Below are positions 1 to 8,013 of a DNA stretch of 18,244 nucleotides, piece by piece. Positions within the stretch are counted from its first letter, which is position 1, and each line of letters opens with the position of its first letter. Where the stretch lies: positions 1 through 18,244 of the forward strand of contig JBJHCR010000102.1 of assembly GCA_050486105.1 (NCBI GenBank), in the 5' to 3' direction. This DNA is from JAEXNA01 sp050486105 (GTDB taxonomy: Bacteria > Vulcanimicrobiota > Xenobia > Xenobiales > JADMJV01). Both the position numbers and the translations under genes were made by a program. The notes beneath the pieces are model-generated. The model was not told where the DNA came from and did not search any database. It worked only from the letters and a program-made list of their open reading frames with translations.

Positions 1-663
1 TCTTTTTTGCCATGGATCGGACATCTGGACCAATATCAATGGGCTGATGTTTTCGTCAGTTATGATGACACTCAGTTCGACAAGAACGGCTGGCGCAATA
101 GGAATCGAATTCTGACCCCCAACGGAGTCAGTTGGCTTACGGTCCCAGTGATCACCAAGGGCCTGGACAAACCTAGGAACAATGAGGTTCGCATTAATAA
201 TTCGGTTCGCTGGCAGAAAAAGATGATTGCAACTCTTACCCAGAGCTACTCCAAGACACCCTATTTCTCCAAGTTTTTCCAGGAACTCGAAGCCATCCTG
301 ATGTCGCCACGCGAACTGCTGGTGGATCTCAACTTGGACCTGTTTCGCTGGTTGGTAGTAAGCTTCGAGCTTCCCTGGACTCTGCAGCGTAGTTCAAGCT
401 TCGACCTTCCAGGGAGGAAGACCGACAGGCTTGTCGCAATCTGCAAAAAATTTGGGGCCACCGAGTACCTAACCGGCGATGCAGCGCGAGATTATCTCGA
501 CGTTGAAAAGTTTCGTGAAGTCGGTGTCGAGGTACGCTGGCACAACTACGACCACCCGGTCTACGACCAAGGGGTCGAACCTTTTGTGCCTTACCTGTCG
601 GTGGTCGATCTGCTTTTTAGACACGGGTCCTCAGGTCTCGAAATTCTTCGCCGAAGCAGATGA
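1..663 (+). CDS. WbqC-family protein, 5' end cut by window
   Basis: The reading frame is open from base 1, and the residues before the first possible start (S-F-L-P-W-I-G-H) already belong to the family, so the true start lies just upstream. WbqC-family proteins begin with a Q-P-x-Y-x-P-W-x-G-Y-F type motif; here P-W-I-G-H-L-D is seen, followed by the conserved D-D-T-Q-F-x-K-x-x-W-x-N-R-N-R-I block near residues 20-37. About 220 residues are visible against a usual length near 230, so only about ten residues are missing. The family recurs in O-antigen and surface-sugar clusters; its biochemical role is not firmly known, and a part in modifying amino sugars is an inference from context. It sits 27 bp ahead of the dehydratase, and the two are probably co-transcribed. 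Confidence 0.82.
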   Translation, partial: SFLPWIGHLDQYQWADVFVSYDDTQFDKNGWRNRNRILTPNGVSWLTVPVITKGLDKPRNNEVRINNSVRWQKKMIATLTQSYSKTPYFSKFFQELEAILMSPRELLVDLNLDLFRWLVVSFELPWTLQRSSSFDLPGRKTDRLVAICKKFGATEYLTGDAARDYLDVEKFREVGVEVRWHNYDHPVYDQGVEPFVPYLSVVDLLFRHGSSGLEILRRSR

Positions 664-690
664 GCACTCAAGAAAATCGAGGAGTTTAGC

Positions 691-1731
691 ATGAAAACGA
701 TCCTGGTGACCGGTGGAGCCGGATTTATCGGAAGCAACTTTGTTCGCTATATGCTCAATAAGTATCCAGACTATAAGGTGATCGTCTTGGATTGCCTGAC
801 TTATGCTGGAAACACCGACAATCTCCCTAACGAGATGATGGACCATCAAGCCGTGGAGGACGCCCGCCTCACTTTTTGGTACGGCAACGTGCGAAACGCC
901 GACCTAGTGGACACTCTGATGTCGAAGTCCCAGATGGTGGTGCACTTTGCGGCCGAGAGCCACGTGACCCGGTCCATCTATGACAATAAGATCTTCTTTG
1001 AAACCGACGTTATGGGTACTCAGGTCATCGCCAACTCGGTGCTGAAGCACCGAGACACGGTGGAGCGCTTCATCCACATCTCTACCTCCGAAGTCTACGG
1101 AACCGCGGAGAGCGATGTAATGGACGAAGAGCACTCTCTCAAGCCCATGAGCCCCTACGCCAGCGCCAAGGCCGGAGCCGACCGACTGGTGTACTCCTAT
1201 TGGGCCACCTATAAGATTCCGGCGGTGATCATTCGCCCCTTCAACAACTACGGGTCCTATCAGCATCTGGAGAAGGTGGTCCCTCGCTTTATCACCTCGG
1301 CGATCCTAGGAGAGCCCATGACGGTGCACGGGCAGGGCGAAGCCCAGCGGGACTGGCTCTACGTCAAAGACCATTGTGAGGCTCTCGATCGAGTGCTGCA
1401 CATCGAACTCGAGAAGGTTCAGGGGGAGGTCATCAACCTTGGTACCGGCCGTTCCGTTTCGGTGCTGGAGATCGCTGAACGCATTAAGGCCCTCATGAAC
1501 GCAAGTTCGGAAATCCAGTTTGTCGGCGACCGCCCAGGTCAGGTGGTTCGCCACACCAGCAGCACCGACAAGGCCAAGGACATCCTGGGCTGGCAGGCCG
1601 CCACCTCCTTCGATGACGGCCTGAAAGAGACTATCGACTGGTACGAGACTCATCCCAAATGGTGGGAGAAATCCCTGTGGTTGCGCCAAGTGCCCATCCG
1701 CACCGCAGCCGGAAAAGTCGAGTACCACTAG
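691..1731 (+). CDS. RmlB-like NDP-sugar 4,6-dehydratase (extended SDR)
   Basis: A 346-aa extended short-chain dehydrogenase, expected to convert an NDP-hexose to the NDP-4-keto-6-deoxy sugar in the cytoplasm with bound NAD. The Rossmann glycine motif T-G-G-A-G-F-I-G is at residues 7-14, the RmlB-like L-T-Y-A-G-N at 36-41, the S-T-S-E-V-Y-G active-site loop at 131-137 and the catalytic Y-x-x-x-K at Y156/K160. The C-terminal half keeps the RmlB-like N-N-Y-G and R-D-W-L-Y-V segments. Classical RmlB has T-D-E in the active-site loop; here it is T-S-E, as in GDP-mannose 4,6-dehydratases. The substrate (dTDP-, UDP- or GDP-sugar) is therefore open. The start is ATG with a strong GAGGAG ribosome binding site at 679-684, six bases upstream. 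The aminotransferase downstream would use its 4-keto product. Confidence 0.88.
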   Translation: MKTILVTGGAGFIGSNFVRYMLNKYPDYKVIVLDCLTYAGNTDNLPNEMMDHQAVEDARLTFWYGNVRNADLVDTLMSKSQMVVHFAAESHVTRSIYDNKIFFETDVMGTQVIANSVLKHRDTVERFIHISTSEVYGTAESDVMDEEHSLKPMSPYASAKAGADRLVYSYWATYKIPAVIIRPFNNYGSYQHLEKVVPRFITSAILGEPMTVHGQGEAQRDWLYVKDHCEALDRVLHIELEKVQGEVINLGTGRSVSVLEIAERIKALMNASSEIQFVGDRPGQVVRHTSSTDKAKDILGWQAATSFDDGLKETIDWYETHPKWWEKSLWLRQVPIRTAAGKVEYH

Positions 1732-1751
1732 AAGGCTCTGGGCTCAAGAGG

Positions 1752-1778
1752 CTCCAGGTCCCAAGGCTGGACCTGGAG
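1752..1778 (+). promoter_or_regulatory. Perfect 10-bp hairpin between dehydratase and aminotransferase genes
   Basis: CTCCAGGTCC (1752-1761) and GGACCTGGAG (1769-1778) are exact reverse complements separated by a 7-base loop. It lies in the 73-bp gap after the dehydratase stop and 26 bases before the GTG at 1805. It is followed by TAGTCCGGGTTT, which has only three T's, so it is a poor intrinsic terminator. It may be a partial terminator, an mRNA-stabilising stem or a translation control for the aminotransferase, which lacks an obvious ribosome binding site. The structure is seen directly; the role is inferred. Confidence 0.6.
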
Positions 1779-1804
1779 TAGTCCGGGTTTAGGCTCCAGA
1801 CCAA

Positions 1805-3007
1805 GTGAGTAAAACAACCATCATGGCAGCAAAAGTGATTCCCCAGCGAGACTCCTTCATTCCGTTCTATAAGGTGGACTTGGACGAGGCTGAAAAAGCC
1901 GAAGTCATGGACACTCTGAATTCGGGTTGGTTGACCACCGGCCCTAAGACCAAGAGGTTTGAGTGCGAGTTCGCCGGGTACACCGGGCAGCCTTACGCTT
2001 TGGCGGTGAACTCTTGCACCGCGGCCCTCCATTTGGCCATGGTGGCGGCGGGACTCGGCGAAGGCGATGAGGTGATCACTCCCAGCCTGACCTTCCCGTC
2101 GGCGGTGAACGAGATGGTCCACGAGGGCATCACCCCGATTTTGGCCGATGTGGAACCCGACACCCTCAACGTCGATATCGCCCACGTAGAAAGCCTGCTC
2201 ACCGAGCGCACCAAGGCGGTGGTCCCGGTTCATTTTTCCGGTCACCCGGTAGAGCAAGACCGCCTCAGGGCCCTGGCCGACAAATACGGGCTGCTGGTGC
2301 TGGGAGATGCCGCCCACGCCACGGAGTCCCGCTTCCGCGGCCGACACGTGTCGGAGTGGGAAGACGCCACCTCGTACAGCTTCTATGCCACCAAGAATCT
2401 CTCCACCGGAGAGGGCGGCATGCTGACGACTCGAGATGAAGCCCTCTGCGACCAAGCGCGTTTGCTGTCCTTGCACGGTATGAGCCGAGATGCTTGGAAG
2501 CGGTACACCGAAGAAGGCTACCGCCACTGGGATATCGTTTGCCCCGGCTTCAAGTACAATATGACGGATTTGGCCGCCAGCCTGGGCCTGCATCAGCTCA
2601 AGAAGCTCCCCCAATTCACCGAGCGGCGCAAACAACTCACGGAGAACTACGATCGGGCCTTCGCCGGCCTGGAAGACTTTCTGCTTCCCTTGAAGCGTCG
2701 AGATTACGTCGATTCAGCCTACCATCTGTACGTGCTCCAAGTGAAAAGCGAGAACCTCACCATCGACCGCGACGGCATGCTCGACGCCTTACAGAAACAT
2801 AAGATCGGGGTCGGGGTACACTTTCGAGCCCTCCATCTGCATCCGTGGTATCAGCAGAACTTTGGTTTTAGCCGAGGCATGCTCCCCCGCACCGAGTACG
2901 CCAGCGACCGGGTGATCTCGTTGCCCCTTTTCACCGCTCTGACCCAGGCTGACCAAGAATACATCATCGAAGTGGTCCGGCACCTCATCTCGACCCATCA
3001 GAAGTAG
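1805..3007 (+). CDS. DegT/DnrJ/EryC1-family sugar aminotransferase (ArnB/VioA type)
   Basis: A 400-aa PLP-dependent enzyme expected to transaminate an NDP-4-keto-6-deoxy sugar, using an amino acid such as glutamate as donor. The family landmarks are in order: G-W-L-T-T-G-P near 41-47, N-S-C-T-A-A-L-H-L at 69-77, G-D-A-A-H at 167-171 (Asp168 should contact the PLP ring nitrogen), and Y-S-F-Y-A-T-K-N at 191-198 with Lys197 as the PLP lysine, followed by G-E-G-G-M. The length is normal for the family. With the RmlB-like enzyme upstream, a 4-amino-4,6-dideoxyhexose is the likely product. The GTG start at 1805 has no clear Shine-Dalgarno, and an in-frame ATG at 1823 is an equal alternative. The conserved sequence begins after residue 15, so either works. 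Confidence 0.9.
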   Translation: MSKTTIMAAKVIPQRDSFIPFYKVDLDEAEKAEVMDTLNSGWLTTGPKTKRFECEFAGYTGQPYALAVNSCTAALHLAMVAAGLGEGDEVITPSLTFPSAVNEMVHEGITPILADVEPDTLNVDIAHVESLLTERTKAVVPVHFSGHPVEQDRLRALADKYGLLVLGDAAHATESRFRGRHVSEWEDATSYSFYATKNLSTGEGGMLTTRDEALCDQARLLSLHGMSRDAWKRYTEEGYRHWDIVCPGFKYNMTDLAASLGLHQLKKLPQFTERRKQLTENYDRAFAGLEDFLLPLKRRDYVDSAYHLYVLQVKSENLTIDRDGMLDALQKHKIGVGVHFRALHLHPWYQQNFGFSRGMLPRTEYASDRVISLPLFTALTQADQEYIIEVVRHLISTHQK

Positions 3008-3011
3008 AGCA

Positions 3012-3536
3012 GTGTCGGCGGTTGACCTGTGCAAGAGCCCCTTTGGGCGGAGTCTCTCCCTTCTCTTGCTGCACCTTCCCAAGCGAGCTAGTATCGAAGG
3101 CGATTGGGCTTTGGAGAGAGGGTTTCATCTGCAACTTTTGAGTTCTGAGTTGTTCGTTCTCAGACTCGCTGACGAAACCAAGAACTCAGAGATTTTTCCA
3201 GAAGAACAGCCCGATGGCAGCACGAGGTTCTTGCTTTGGCAGTTGCCTGACGACCAGAGCTTGAAGCAACTCCCTCAATTCTTGCACACCCTACGGGAAT
3301 CGAGTCCATGGGAGGCAGCTTTGATCCTGGGCCACATCCGGGACTCCAAGTCGGCACTTTGGCGCGAGATTCGTCGAGGAGGAGCCTTGCGAGGTCTGGG
3401 ATTTCCCGTGGTGGGAGTTCATCAAGATCGGCCTCCGTCCGACTTTTTTACGGTGGAGAAGAACCTCTTTCACCTAGGCCGAATTGGTCGTCGCCTCCGC
3501 CGCTACGCCAAGCTGAGAAACTTGCTGCCGCTCTAA
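3012..3536 (+). CDS. Hypothetical protein in the sugar cassette
   Basis: I do not recognise this 174-aa protein. It starts with GTG four bases after the aminotransferase stop, so it is probably the last gene of the same transcript. It is soluble by appearance, with no signal peptide or clear membrane segment. It has a leucine-rich start, a central acidic stretch around residues 54-70, and a strongly basic tail (G-R-I-G-R-R-L-R-R-Y-A-K). The ribosome binding site is weak, and the exact start is uncertain. Its position suggests a part in sugar modification or transfer, but nothing in the sequence shows a catalytic motif. Competing frames in the same region are shorter or badly placed, so this is the best coding choice. 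Confidence 0.55.
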   Translation: MSAVDLCKSPFGRSLSLLLLHLPKRASIEGDWALERGFHLQLLSSELFVLRLADETKNSEIFPEEQPDGSTRFLLWQLPDDQSLKQLPQFLHTLRESSPWEAALILGHIRDSKSALWREIRRGGALRGLGFPVVGVHQDRPPSDFFTVEKNLFHLGRIGRRLRRYAKLRNLLPL

Positions 3537-3558
3537 ATCGCCTACCCAGCGCCCAGAC

Positions 3559-3969
3559 TCACTTGAAAGCCCGACGGGACAGCGAAGTGGCCAACAGCAG
3601 TCCCGAGGCGATTCCCACCGCCGTCAAGCCCGCGTGAATGGCGGTCTCCATTCCCAGCAGTTCTCTCCCTTCCACGAAATGGGTGGTGGCGCGATAGGCT
3701 ACACTTCCCGGAACCAGCGGAATGATTCCGGGAATGGACAACACCGGGGCTGGAACCTTGAGAAATCGAGCCAGGATCTCAGCAATTTGGGCCACCAGAT
3801 AGGCTCCCACGAAGGCGGCCTCGGCTGGAGCGGCCCCGGCTGACAGCAATCCTTGATTGGCTAGGTGGCCGGCGGTGGCGATGACCGAAGCCAACAAGAG
3901 CGACGTAGGGGGTAGGCTGAAGAGCACCCCGATGGAAAGTGAAGCTAGTAAGATCAGGATGGGGCTCAC
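3559..3969 (-). CDS. Threonine/serine exporter ThrE-type subunit, YjjB-like
   Basis: A 136-aa integral membrane protein of about four to five segments, equivalent to the C-terminal domain of ThrE and to E. coli YjjB. The family hallmark around residues 70-95 is clear: P-A-P-V-L-S-I-P-G-I-I-P-L-V-P-G-S followed by A-Y-R. It should form one export complex in the inner membrane with the YjjP-like partner upstream. The GTG start overlaps the partner's stop in a GTGA arrangement (3966-3969), and GGGAGG lies four bases before it inside the partner gene, so translation is coupled. Its 3' end faces the plus-strand gene ending at 3536 with 22 bases between them. Confidence 0.87.
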   Translation of the reverse strand: MSPILILLASLSIGVLFSLPPTSLLLASVIATAGHLANQGLLSAGAAPAEAAFVGAYLVAQIAEILARFLKVPAPVLSIPGIIPLVPGSVAYRATTHFVEGRELLGMETAIHAGLTAVGIASGLLLATSLSRRAFK

Positions 3970-4757
3970 ACCGCACCTCCCAATCCCACCCGGACTGCCA
4001 TGCCTAAGCAGGCCAGCACACCGCTTGCCATCCCCAGGGTGACTACCAGAGCTTCCGAGGCTCGGGCCACTCCGGCCACCAATTCTCCAGACATGAGGTC
4101 TTTGGCTGCCGCCACGATGGCAAGCCCCGGCATGCGGTGCAGCAGCGAGCCGACCACGACGGCTTCCGTTTGGCCGTCAACTAGAACGTAGGCCACAAGT
4201 CCCAAGACGGTGCTGAGAAAACCCACGAAAAACAGCGATAGAAAAGACGGAAAACCCGATCCGAATCGATCGAAGAAGACCTTGCCTAAGCAGCCGGCGG
4301 TGATCGAGAATAGGGCCTCCCATGGGCCGCCCCCCAGGCTCAGGGCAAAACAGGCGCAGACCAGAGCGGTGGCGCTAAACTGCTGCCACCAGGTGTAGGT
4401 TGATTCGCGCCGGCGGATCTTCTCGACCCGCCCTCGGACCCTGGAAAGATCAAGGTGTTGACGGTCGAGTCCTCGAGACAAGCTGTTGAGGCTAGCCACC
4501 TTGTCCAGGTTGATGGTGCGTTCCTTGATTCGCAGTACTCTGGTGATGGTCTCCTCCCGACCAAAGCAGACGGTGATCCCCGTCGGGGTGACCATGGTTT
4601 CTGCGGTGGAGCCAAGGGCCGCAGCCGCTAAGCGAATGCTCTCCTCCACTCGGCTGGTTTCGGCCCCATTCTCCAGCAGGCCGGCGCCGAGCTCCAAGCA
4701 CAGCGACGCGCCTTCATTCAATTCTCGCCTTGTCCAGCGGGCCATTGCGTGTCTCAC
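3966..4757 (-). CDS. Threonine/serine exporter ThrE-type subunit, YjjP-like
   Basis: Large partner of the split ThrE exporter. A cytoplasmic N-terminal region contains the family motif L-L-E-N-G-A-E-T-S-R-V-E-E, then M-V-T-P-T-G-I and I-N-L-D-K-V-A-S-L-N. About five membrane segments follow, ending in the typical P-G-L-A-I-V-A-A-A-K-D-L-M-S-G-E-L loop. It is thought to export threonine or serine using the proton gradient (known for corynebacterial ThrE). The frame opens at a TTG at 4808, but I prefer the GTG at 4757. GAGG lies five bases before that GTG, and the distance to the G-A-E motif then matches E. coli YjjP. The ATG at 4745 is the other option. Confidence 0.87.
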   Translation of the reverse strand: MRHAMARWTRRELNEGASLCLELGAGLLENGAETSRVEESIRLAAAALGSTAETMVTPTGITVCFGREETITRVLRIKERTINLDKVASLNSLSRGLDRQHLDLSRVRGRVEKIRRRESTYTWWQQFSATALVCACFALSLGGGPWEALFSITAGCLGKVFFDRFGSGFPSFLSLFFVGFLSTVLGLVAYVLVDGQTEAVVVGSLLHRMPGLAIVAAAKDLMSGELVAGVARASEALVVTLGMASGVLACLGMAVRVGLGGAV

Positions 4758-4906
4758 TAACCCCTCGAAGTTCTGTTCTCGAGGACTCCTACCATGATCG
4801 CTTTCCAACCCTGAAAAAGGTCTGAAAAGTGGCTCGCTAGAAGGCCCTGGGCGGTGGAAAAAATGCCCTGTTCGAACCCCCCATTTCAGACTACTCGAGG
4901 CTCTAT

Positions 4907-5551
4907 TTGAGCCTGGGCGGAGTCACTTACCAACCCTCGCTGCAGCAGGCCAGGTTCTCCGAAGTTGAGCCTGCCGAGTCGGTCGCGGAGTTGTATCGGC
5001 AGGTCTGTGAGTTCTTGCTGAACTTGGAACAATGCCCAGGGACCCCGGAGCAGCTTATCCAGGATTCACTCATGCTCAAACGAGAGCTGCTCACGCTGGT
5101 GGAGGGTCTGTTGGAGCTGCCGAAGGCTGAGGAAGTCCGACTGTTGACCCTGGCAGCCTTAGCCCAGGGCATGTTTGCCGGAGCCCTAGACGGGGCTCTC
5201 CTGTTTCAGCATCGCCAAGTTCCTCAACAACCGACATTCGCCACTCGGAGGACTCACCTCAAACACCCGACTTCGGTGCTGCGGCAGAACCTAGAGCAAG
5301 TGATCGAGGTTGGACGAACTAACTGGGGTCGAGCCGAGGTCAACGACCTGCAACTCTTGGCCGGCTACGGCAAACATCAGAATAAGGATAGTCTCAAGGA
5401 GGCGGTGGAACTGGCCGGCGCAAGCCAAACCACGACCTACGATTTTCAGGGATTTCTTTTGGCCTCATTCAAAGGAGGATACGCTATGGGAGTGGCTGAC
5501 GCTGCTATTGTTTTCGTCGGGGGTGAACGGCCAGGGGCTCCCCCCCAATGA
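4907..5551 (+). CDS. Hypothetical protein, coupled to the exported protein downstream
   Basis: A 214-aa protein that I do not recognise. It has no signal peptide and is predicted largely helical, with leucine/glutamate-rich helices around residues 25-75 (for example L-L-T-L-V-E-G-L-L-E-L) and a more hydrophobic alanine/glycine-rich end containing F-K-G-G-Y-A-M-G-V-A-D-A-A. The start used is a TTG with GAGG seven bases upstream, so the start is moderately supported. It overlaps the next gene by ATGA (5548-5551), which points to translational coupling and a shared job. The 149 bp between this gene and the divergent exporter genes must hold its promoter, but no clear -35/-10 pair is visible. Confidence 0.65.
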   Translation: MSLGGVTYQPSLQQARFSEVEPAESVAELYRQVCEFLLNLEQCPGTPEQLIQDSLMLKRELLTLVEGLLELPKAEEVRLLTLAALAQGMFAGALDGALLFQHRQVPQQPTFATRRTHLKHPTSVLRQNLEQVIEVGRTNWGRAEVNDLQLLAGYGKHQNKDSLKEAVELAGASQTTTYDFQGFLLASFKGGYAMGVADAAIVFVGGERPGAPPQ

Positions 5552-6585
5552 TTCTCCGACCTCTCTTGGGCCTACTGCTGTGGGGCCTGTTGCTGACCGT
5601 CCCTGGGATGGCCCAGGAGTCGAACCGACCGATCCCCGCTCCCAATCAATTCGACGGAGTGCTCTATTTTGAGGATTGCGCCATAAGCTGCCCCGAGGGC
5701 TTCGGCTGGTTGCAAGTCCCGGTGACTTGGGGAGACTATTATCTGGCCATCAACTTGGCCGCCCCAATCAATCCGCCGTTCTCGATTGAGGTTCAGACTT
5801 ACGAGTATTTGCCAGGGTCTCGTTTCGGCCATGAGGTTCTCACCCAGTGGGTGCAGGCACTCTACGGAGAGGAGGGCTTGGAAGTCTACCCCGAAGATCG
5901 GGATTTTGGGGCCTTTGAAGAGGGCTCGGTGGGGTTTCGCACCGAGAACGGAGTGGCCGGGGTGGCGACCCTGGCTCTGTCCCCCGAGCAAAACGTGGTC
6001 ATGCTGATGGGTCGGGGAGAAGATTTCGACATAGAGGTCTTCACCGAAGTCGCTCGGTCTCTTGAATTCGGGCCCACTCGACCTGAGGCGCTTCAAGGCG
6101 ATTGGCCTGGCACCGGACTGGTGAATGTGGACTCGGACACGGCCAACCTTCAAGTGGGAAACTTGCCGGTGCCCGAGGGTTTTCGACTGAGTGTGCCCCA
6201 AGAGGGCATCGATATGGACGCCGCCTTTTTTATCCGGGGTATCCCTCTGGCCAGCGTGGCAGTGATCGCCGGACCTGCCGCCACCTCTGAGGTCACTCAG
6301 GACTTGGCCGAAGCTCAGGCGGTGGTCTACCTTGAAGGGTTTGCCACTCAGGCCGGCTTCGACCTCGGTCTGGAGTCGGTGACCAGGGCTCCGCAATTCG
6401 GTGAGAGAGCCTATCTGGCTCGCCTGGACGGGGAGGCGCTATCGGCTCCGGGCGGCTTGCTCTACTTGCTCTTTCGTGAGGACTGCACCATCACTTTTCT
6501 GTTCGTCGGAGATCTCACCGACGTGGATGTAGCAGAGGTGGTGCAGAGTTTTGAAGCCCGAGTTCAGACCAGCCCGAAAAAGTGA
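5548..6585 (+). CDS. Exported protein with probable internal duplication, unknown function
   Basis: A 345-aa protein with a classical signal peptide: one Arg, a leucine-rich core and a likely cleavage after P-G-M-A near residue 22. The mature part seems to contain two similar halves. The first, about 25-175, ends in F-T-E-V-A-R-S-L-E-F; the second, about 205-340, ends in V-A-E-V-V-Q-S-F-E-A. Each has beta strands and a closing helix, a layout that reminds me of PsbP/DcrB-like periplasmic domains, although I cannot confirm homology. Two cysteines near the mature N terminus (C-A-I-S-C) could form a disulfide. The ATG overlaps the previous stop (ATGA), so expression is tied to that gene. Its stop lies one base from the convergent YfcC-like stop. 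Confidence 0.7.
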   Translation: MILRPLLGLLLWGLLLTVPGMAQESNRPIPAPNQFDGVLYFEDCAISCPEGFGWLQVPVTWGDYYLAINLAAPINPPFSIEVQTYEYLPGSRFGHEVLTQWVQALYGEEGLEVYPEDRDFGAFEEGSVGFRTENGVAGVATLALSPEQNVVMLMGRGEDFDIEVFTEVARSLEFGPTRPEALQGDWPGTGLVNVDSDTANLQVGNLPVPEGFRLSVPQEGIDMDAAFFIRGIPLASVAVIAGPAATSEVTQDLAEAQAVVYLEGFATQAGFDLGLESVTRAPQFGERAYLARLDGEALSAPGGLLYLLFREDCTITFLFVGDLTDVDVAEVVQSFEARVQTSPKK

Positions 6586-6586
6586 G

Positions 6587-7957
6587 CTACAGGCTGCCCA
6601 CCAGCAAGACCGCTGCCGCCAGGCTCAAGATCAGCACTAAGGGCAAGGCGAACCGGAGCCAGCGATCGTAAGGAATATGCGCGATCTCCAGGATGCCCAT
6701 AGTGATTCCACTGGTAGGGATCACCAAATTCGAGATGCCATCTCCAAACTGGTATGCGAGCACTGCGCTTTGACGATCGATGCCCAAGAGATCGCTCAAA
6801 GGCGACATCAAGGGCATGGTTAAGGCCGCTTGCCCTGAACCCGAGGGGACGAAGAAGTTCAAAAAGCTTTGGAAGACGAACATCGCCAGAATGGAGATCG
6901 ATGCCGGCAGTCCCTCGGCTAGGCTGGCCAAGGCGTGGAGCATGGTGTCGATGATGGCTCCGTTTTCGATGATCACCAGCAGCCCTCGGGCAAAGCCGAT
7001 AATCAGCGCGGCCACCAAGACATCGGTGGCCCCGTGGAGGAAGGCTTCTACCGTGGCATCGGGACTCAAGCGCCCTAGGGCGGCGCACAAAAGCCCCAAG
7101 CCCAGAAAGAGAGCCGAGATCTCTTGGATGTACCAACCCCATTCTTGCACTCCGTAGACCAATAGGATCAGCCCCCCGGTGAGGGCCAGTAAGACCAGGA
7201 GCTGGGCCTTGCTGGGTGGAGCTGGAACGGCTTCTTCGGAGCTCGCATCCGGTATTGGTCCATCTAGGCCGTAAAGGAGGCTGGCTTTTGGGTCTTTTTC
7301 GATTTTGTTGGCGTAGCGATAGACAAAGGCGATGGCCAGAACAGTGAAGACCGCCCAGCAAACCAGACGATAGCGAAAACCGCTGCCAGGAGGCAGACCG
7401 GCGATCCCTTGGGCGATGCCCACGGTGAACGGGTTGATGAAGGCCCCGGCAAAGCCGGCCCCGGCTCCCACGAAAGCGATCGAGACCCCCACGATGGAGT
7501 CGTAGCCCAAGGCCCGGGCCAATGGGATGGTCAGCATAATGAAGACCAGCACCTCTTCAGCCATGCCAAAGGTGGCTCCCCCCAAGGAGAACAGCAGCAT
7601 CAACAGGGGCACTACCAACTTCTTGTACTTGGGATAGCGCCGGCTTCCCACCACCATGAGCCCCAAGAAACTCTCGATGGCTCCGGTCTTGGAAACGATG
7701 CCGAAGGCCCCGGCCACGATGAAGACAAAGGCGATGATCTCGGCGGCAGCCACAATCCCTTGACAGGGGGCCGTCAGAAAAGCCATCAATCCTTGCCCGG
7801 CTTGCTCCACCCGTTCGTAGGTTCCCGGCAGCACCACCTCTCGGTGCTCCACCGTTTGTCGTTCGTATCGACCGGCGGGCACCACCCAGGTCAAGACGGT
7901 GAAGAGCACCATAATGGCGGTGAGAATAGTGAGGACGTGAGGAAACTTGCGGGGCAT
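6587..7957 (-). CDS. YfcC-family inner-membrane transporter (DcuC/IT superfamily)
   Basis: A 456-aa polytopic membrane protein with about eleven to twelve segments. It begins with the family pattern W-V-V-P-A-G-R-Y-E-R near residues 24-33 and the extracytoplasmic G-T-Y-E-R-V-E at 45-51. It also carries the diagnostic N-P-F-T-V-G-I-A-Q-G-I-A-G-L-P and P-S-G-S-G-Q-A-A-L-T-M-P motifs. E. coli YfcC and relatives are proposed carboxylate or basic amino-acid transporters, so the substrate here is unknown. The length is normal for the family. The ATG start has only a weak GAAG upstream. It follows the small exported-protein gene by 56 bp and is probably the last gene of a three-gene minus-strand operon. 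Confidence 0.88.
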   Translation of the reverse strand: MPRKFPHVLTILTAIMVLFTVLTWVVPAGRYERQTVEHREVVLPGTYERVEQAGQGLMAFLTAPCQGIVAAAEIIAFVFIVAGAFGIVSKTGAIESFLGLMVVGSRRYPKYKKLVVPLLMLLFSLGGATFGMAEEVLVFIMLTIPLARALGYDSIVGVSIAFVGAGAGFAGAFINPFTVGIAQGIAGLPPGSGFRYRLVCWAVFTVLAIAFVYRYANKIEKDPKASLLYGLDGPIPDASSEEAVPAPPSKAQLLVLLALTGGLILLVYGVQEWGWYIQEISALFLGLGLLCAALGRLSPDATVEAFLHGATDVLVAALIIGFARGLLVIIENGAIIDTMLHALASLAEGLPASISILAMFVFQSFLNFFVPSGSGQAALTMPLMSPLSDLLGIDRQSAVLAYQFGDGISNLVIPTSGITMGILEIAHIPYDRWLRFALPLVLILSLAAAVLLVGSL

Positions 7958-8013
7958 CAGTCTTCAGGAGACTTTCTTGGAGGAGGGCGTGGGACTCAGC
8001 CTCGAACCCGGGC

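Noticed and set aside
1631..2635. Long open frame on the minus strand (334 codons)
   Set aside because: It lies wholly opposite the end of the dehydratase and most of the aminotransferase, whose motifs are unmistakable; its product shows no family features.
5572..6396. Open minus-strand frame of 274 codons
   Set aside because: It is antisense to the exported protein, which has a signal peptide and a coupled start; the antisense product is His/Arg-rich without motifs.
6564..7361. Minus-strand frame of 265 codons
   Set aside because: It shares the strand but not the frame of the YfcC-like gene, whose protein matches its family across this region.
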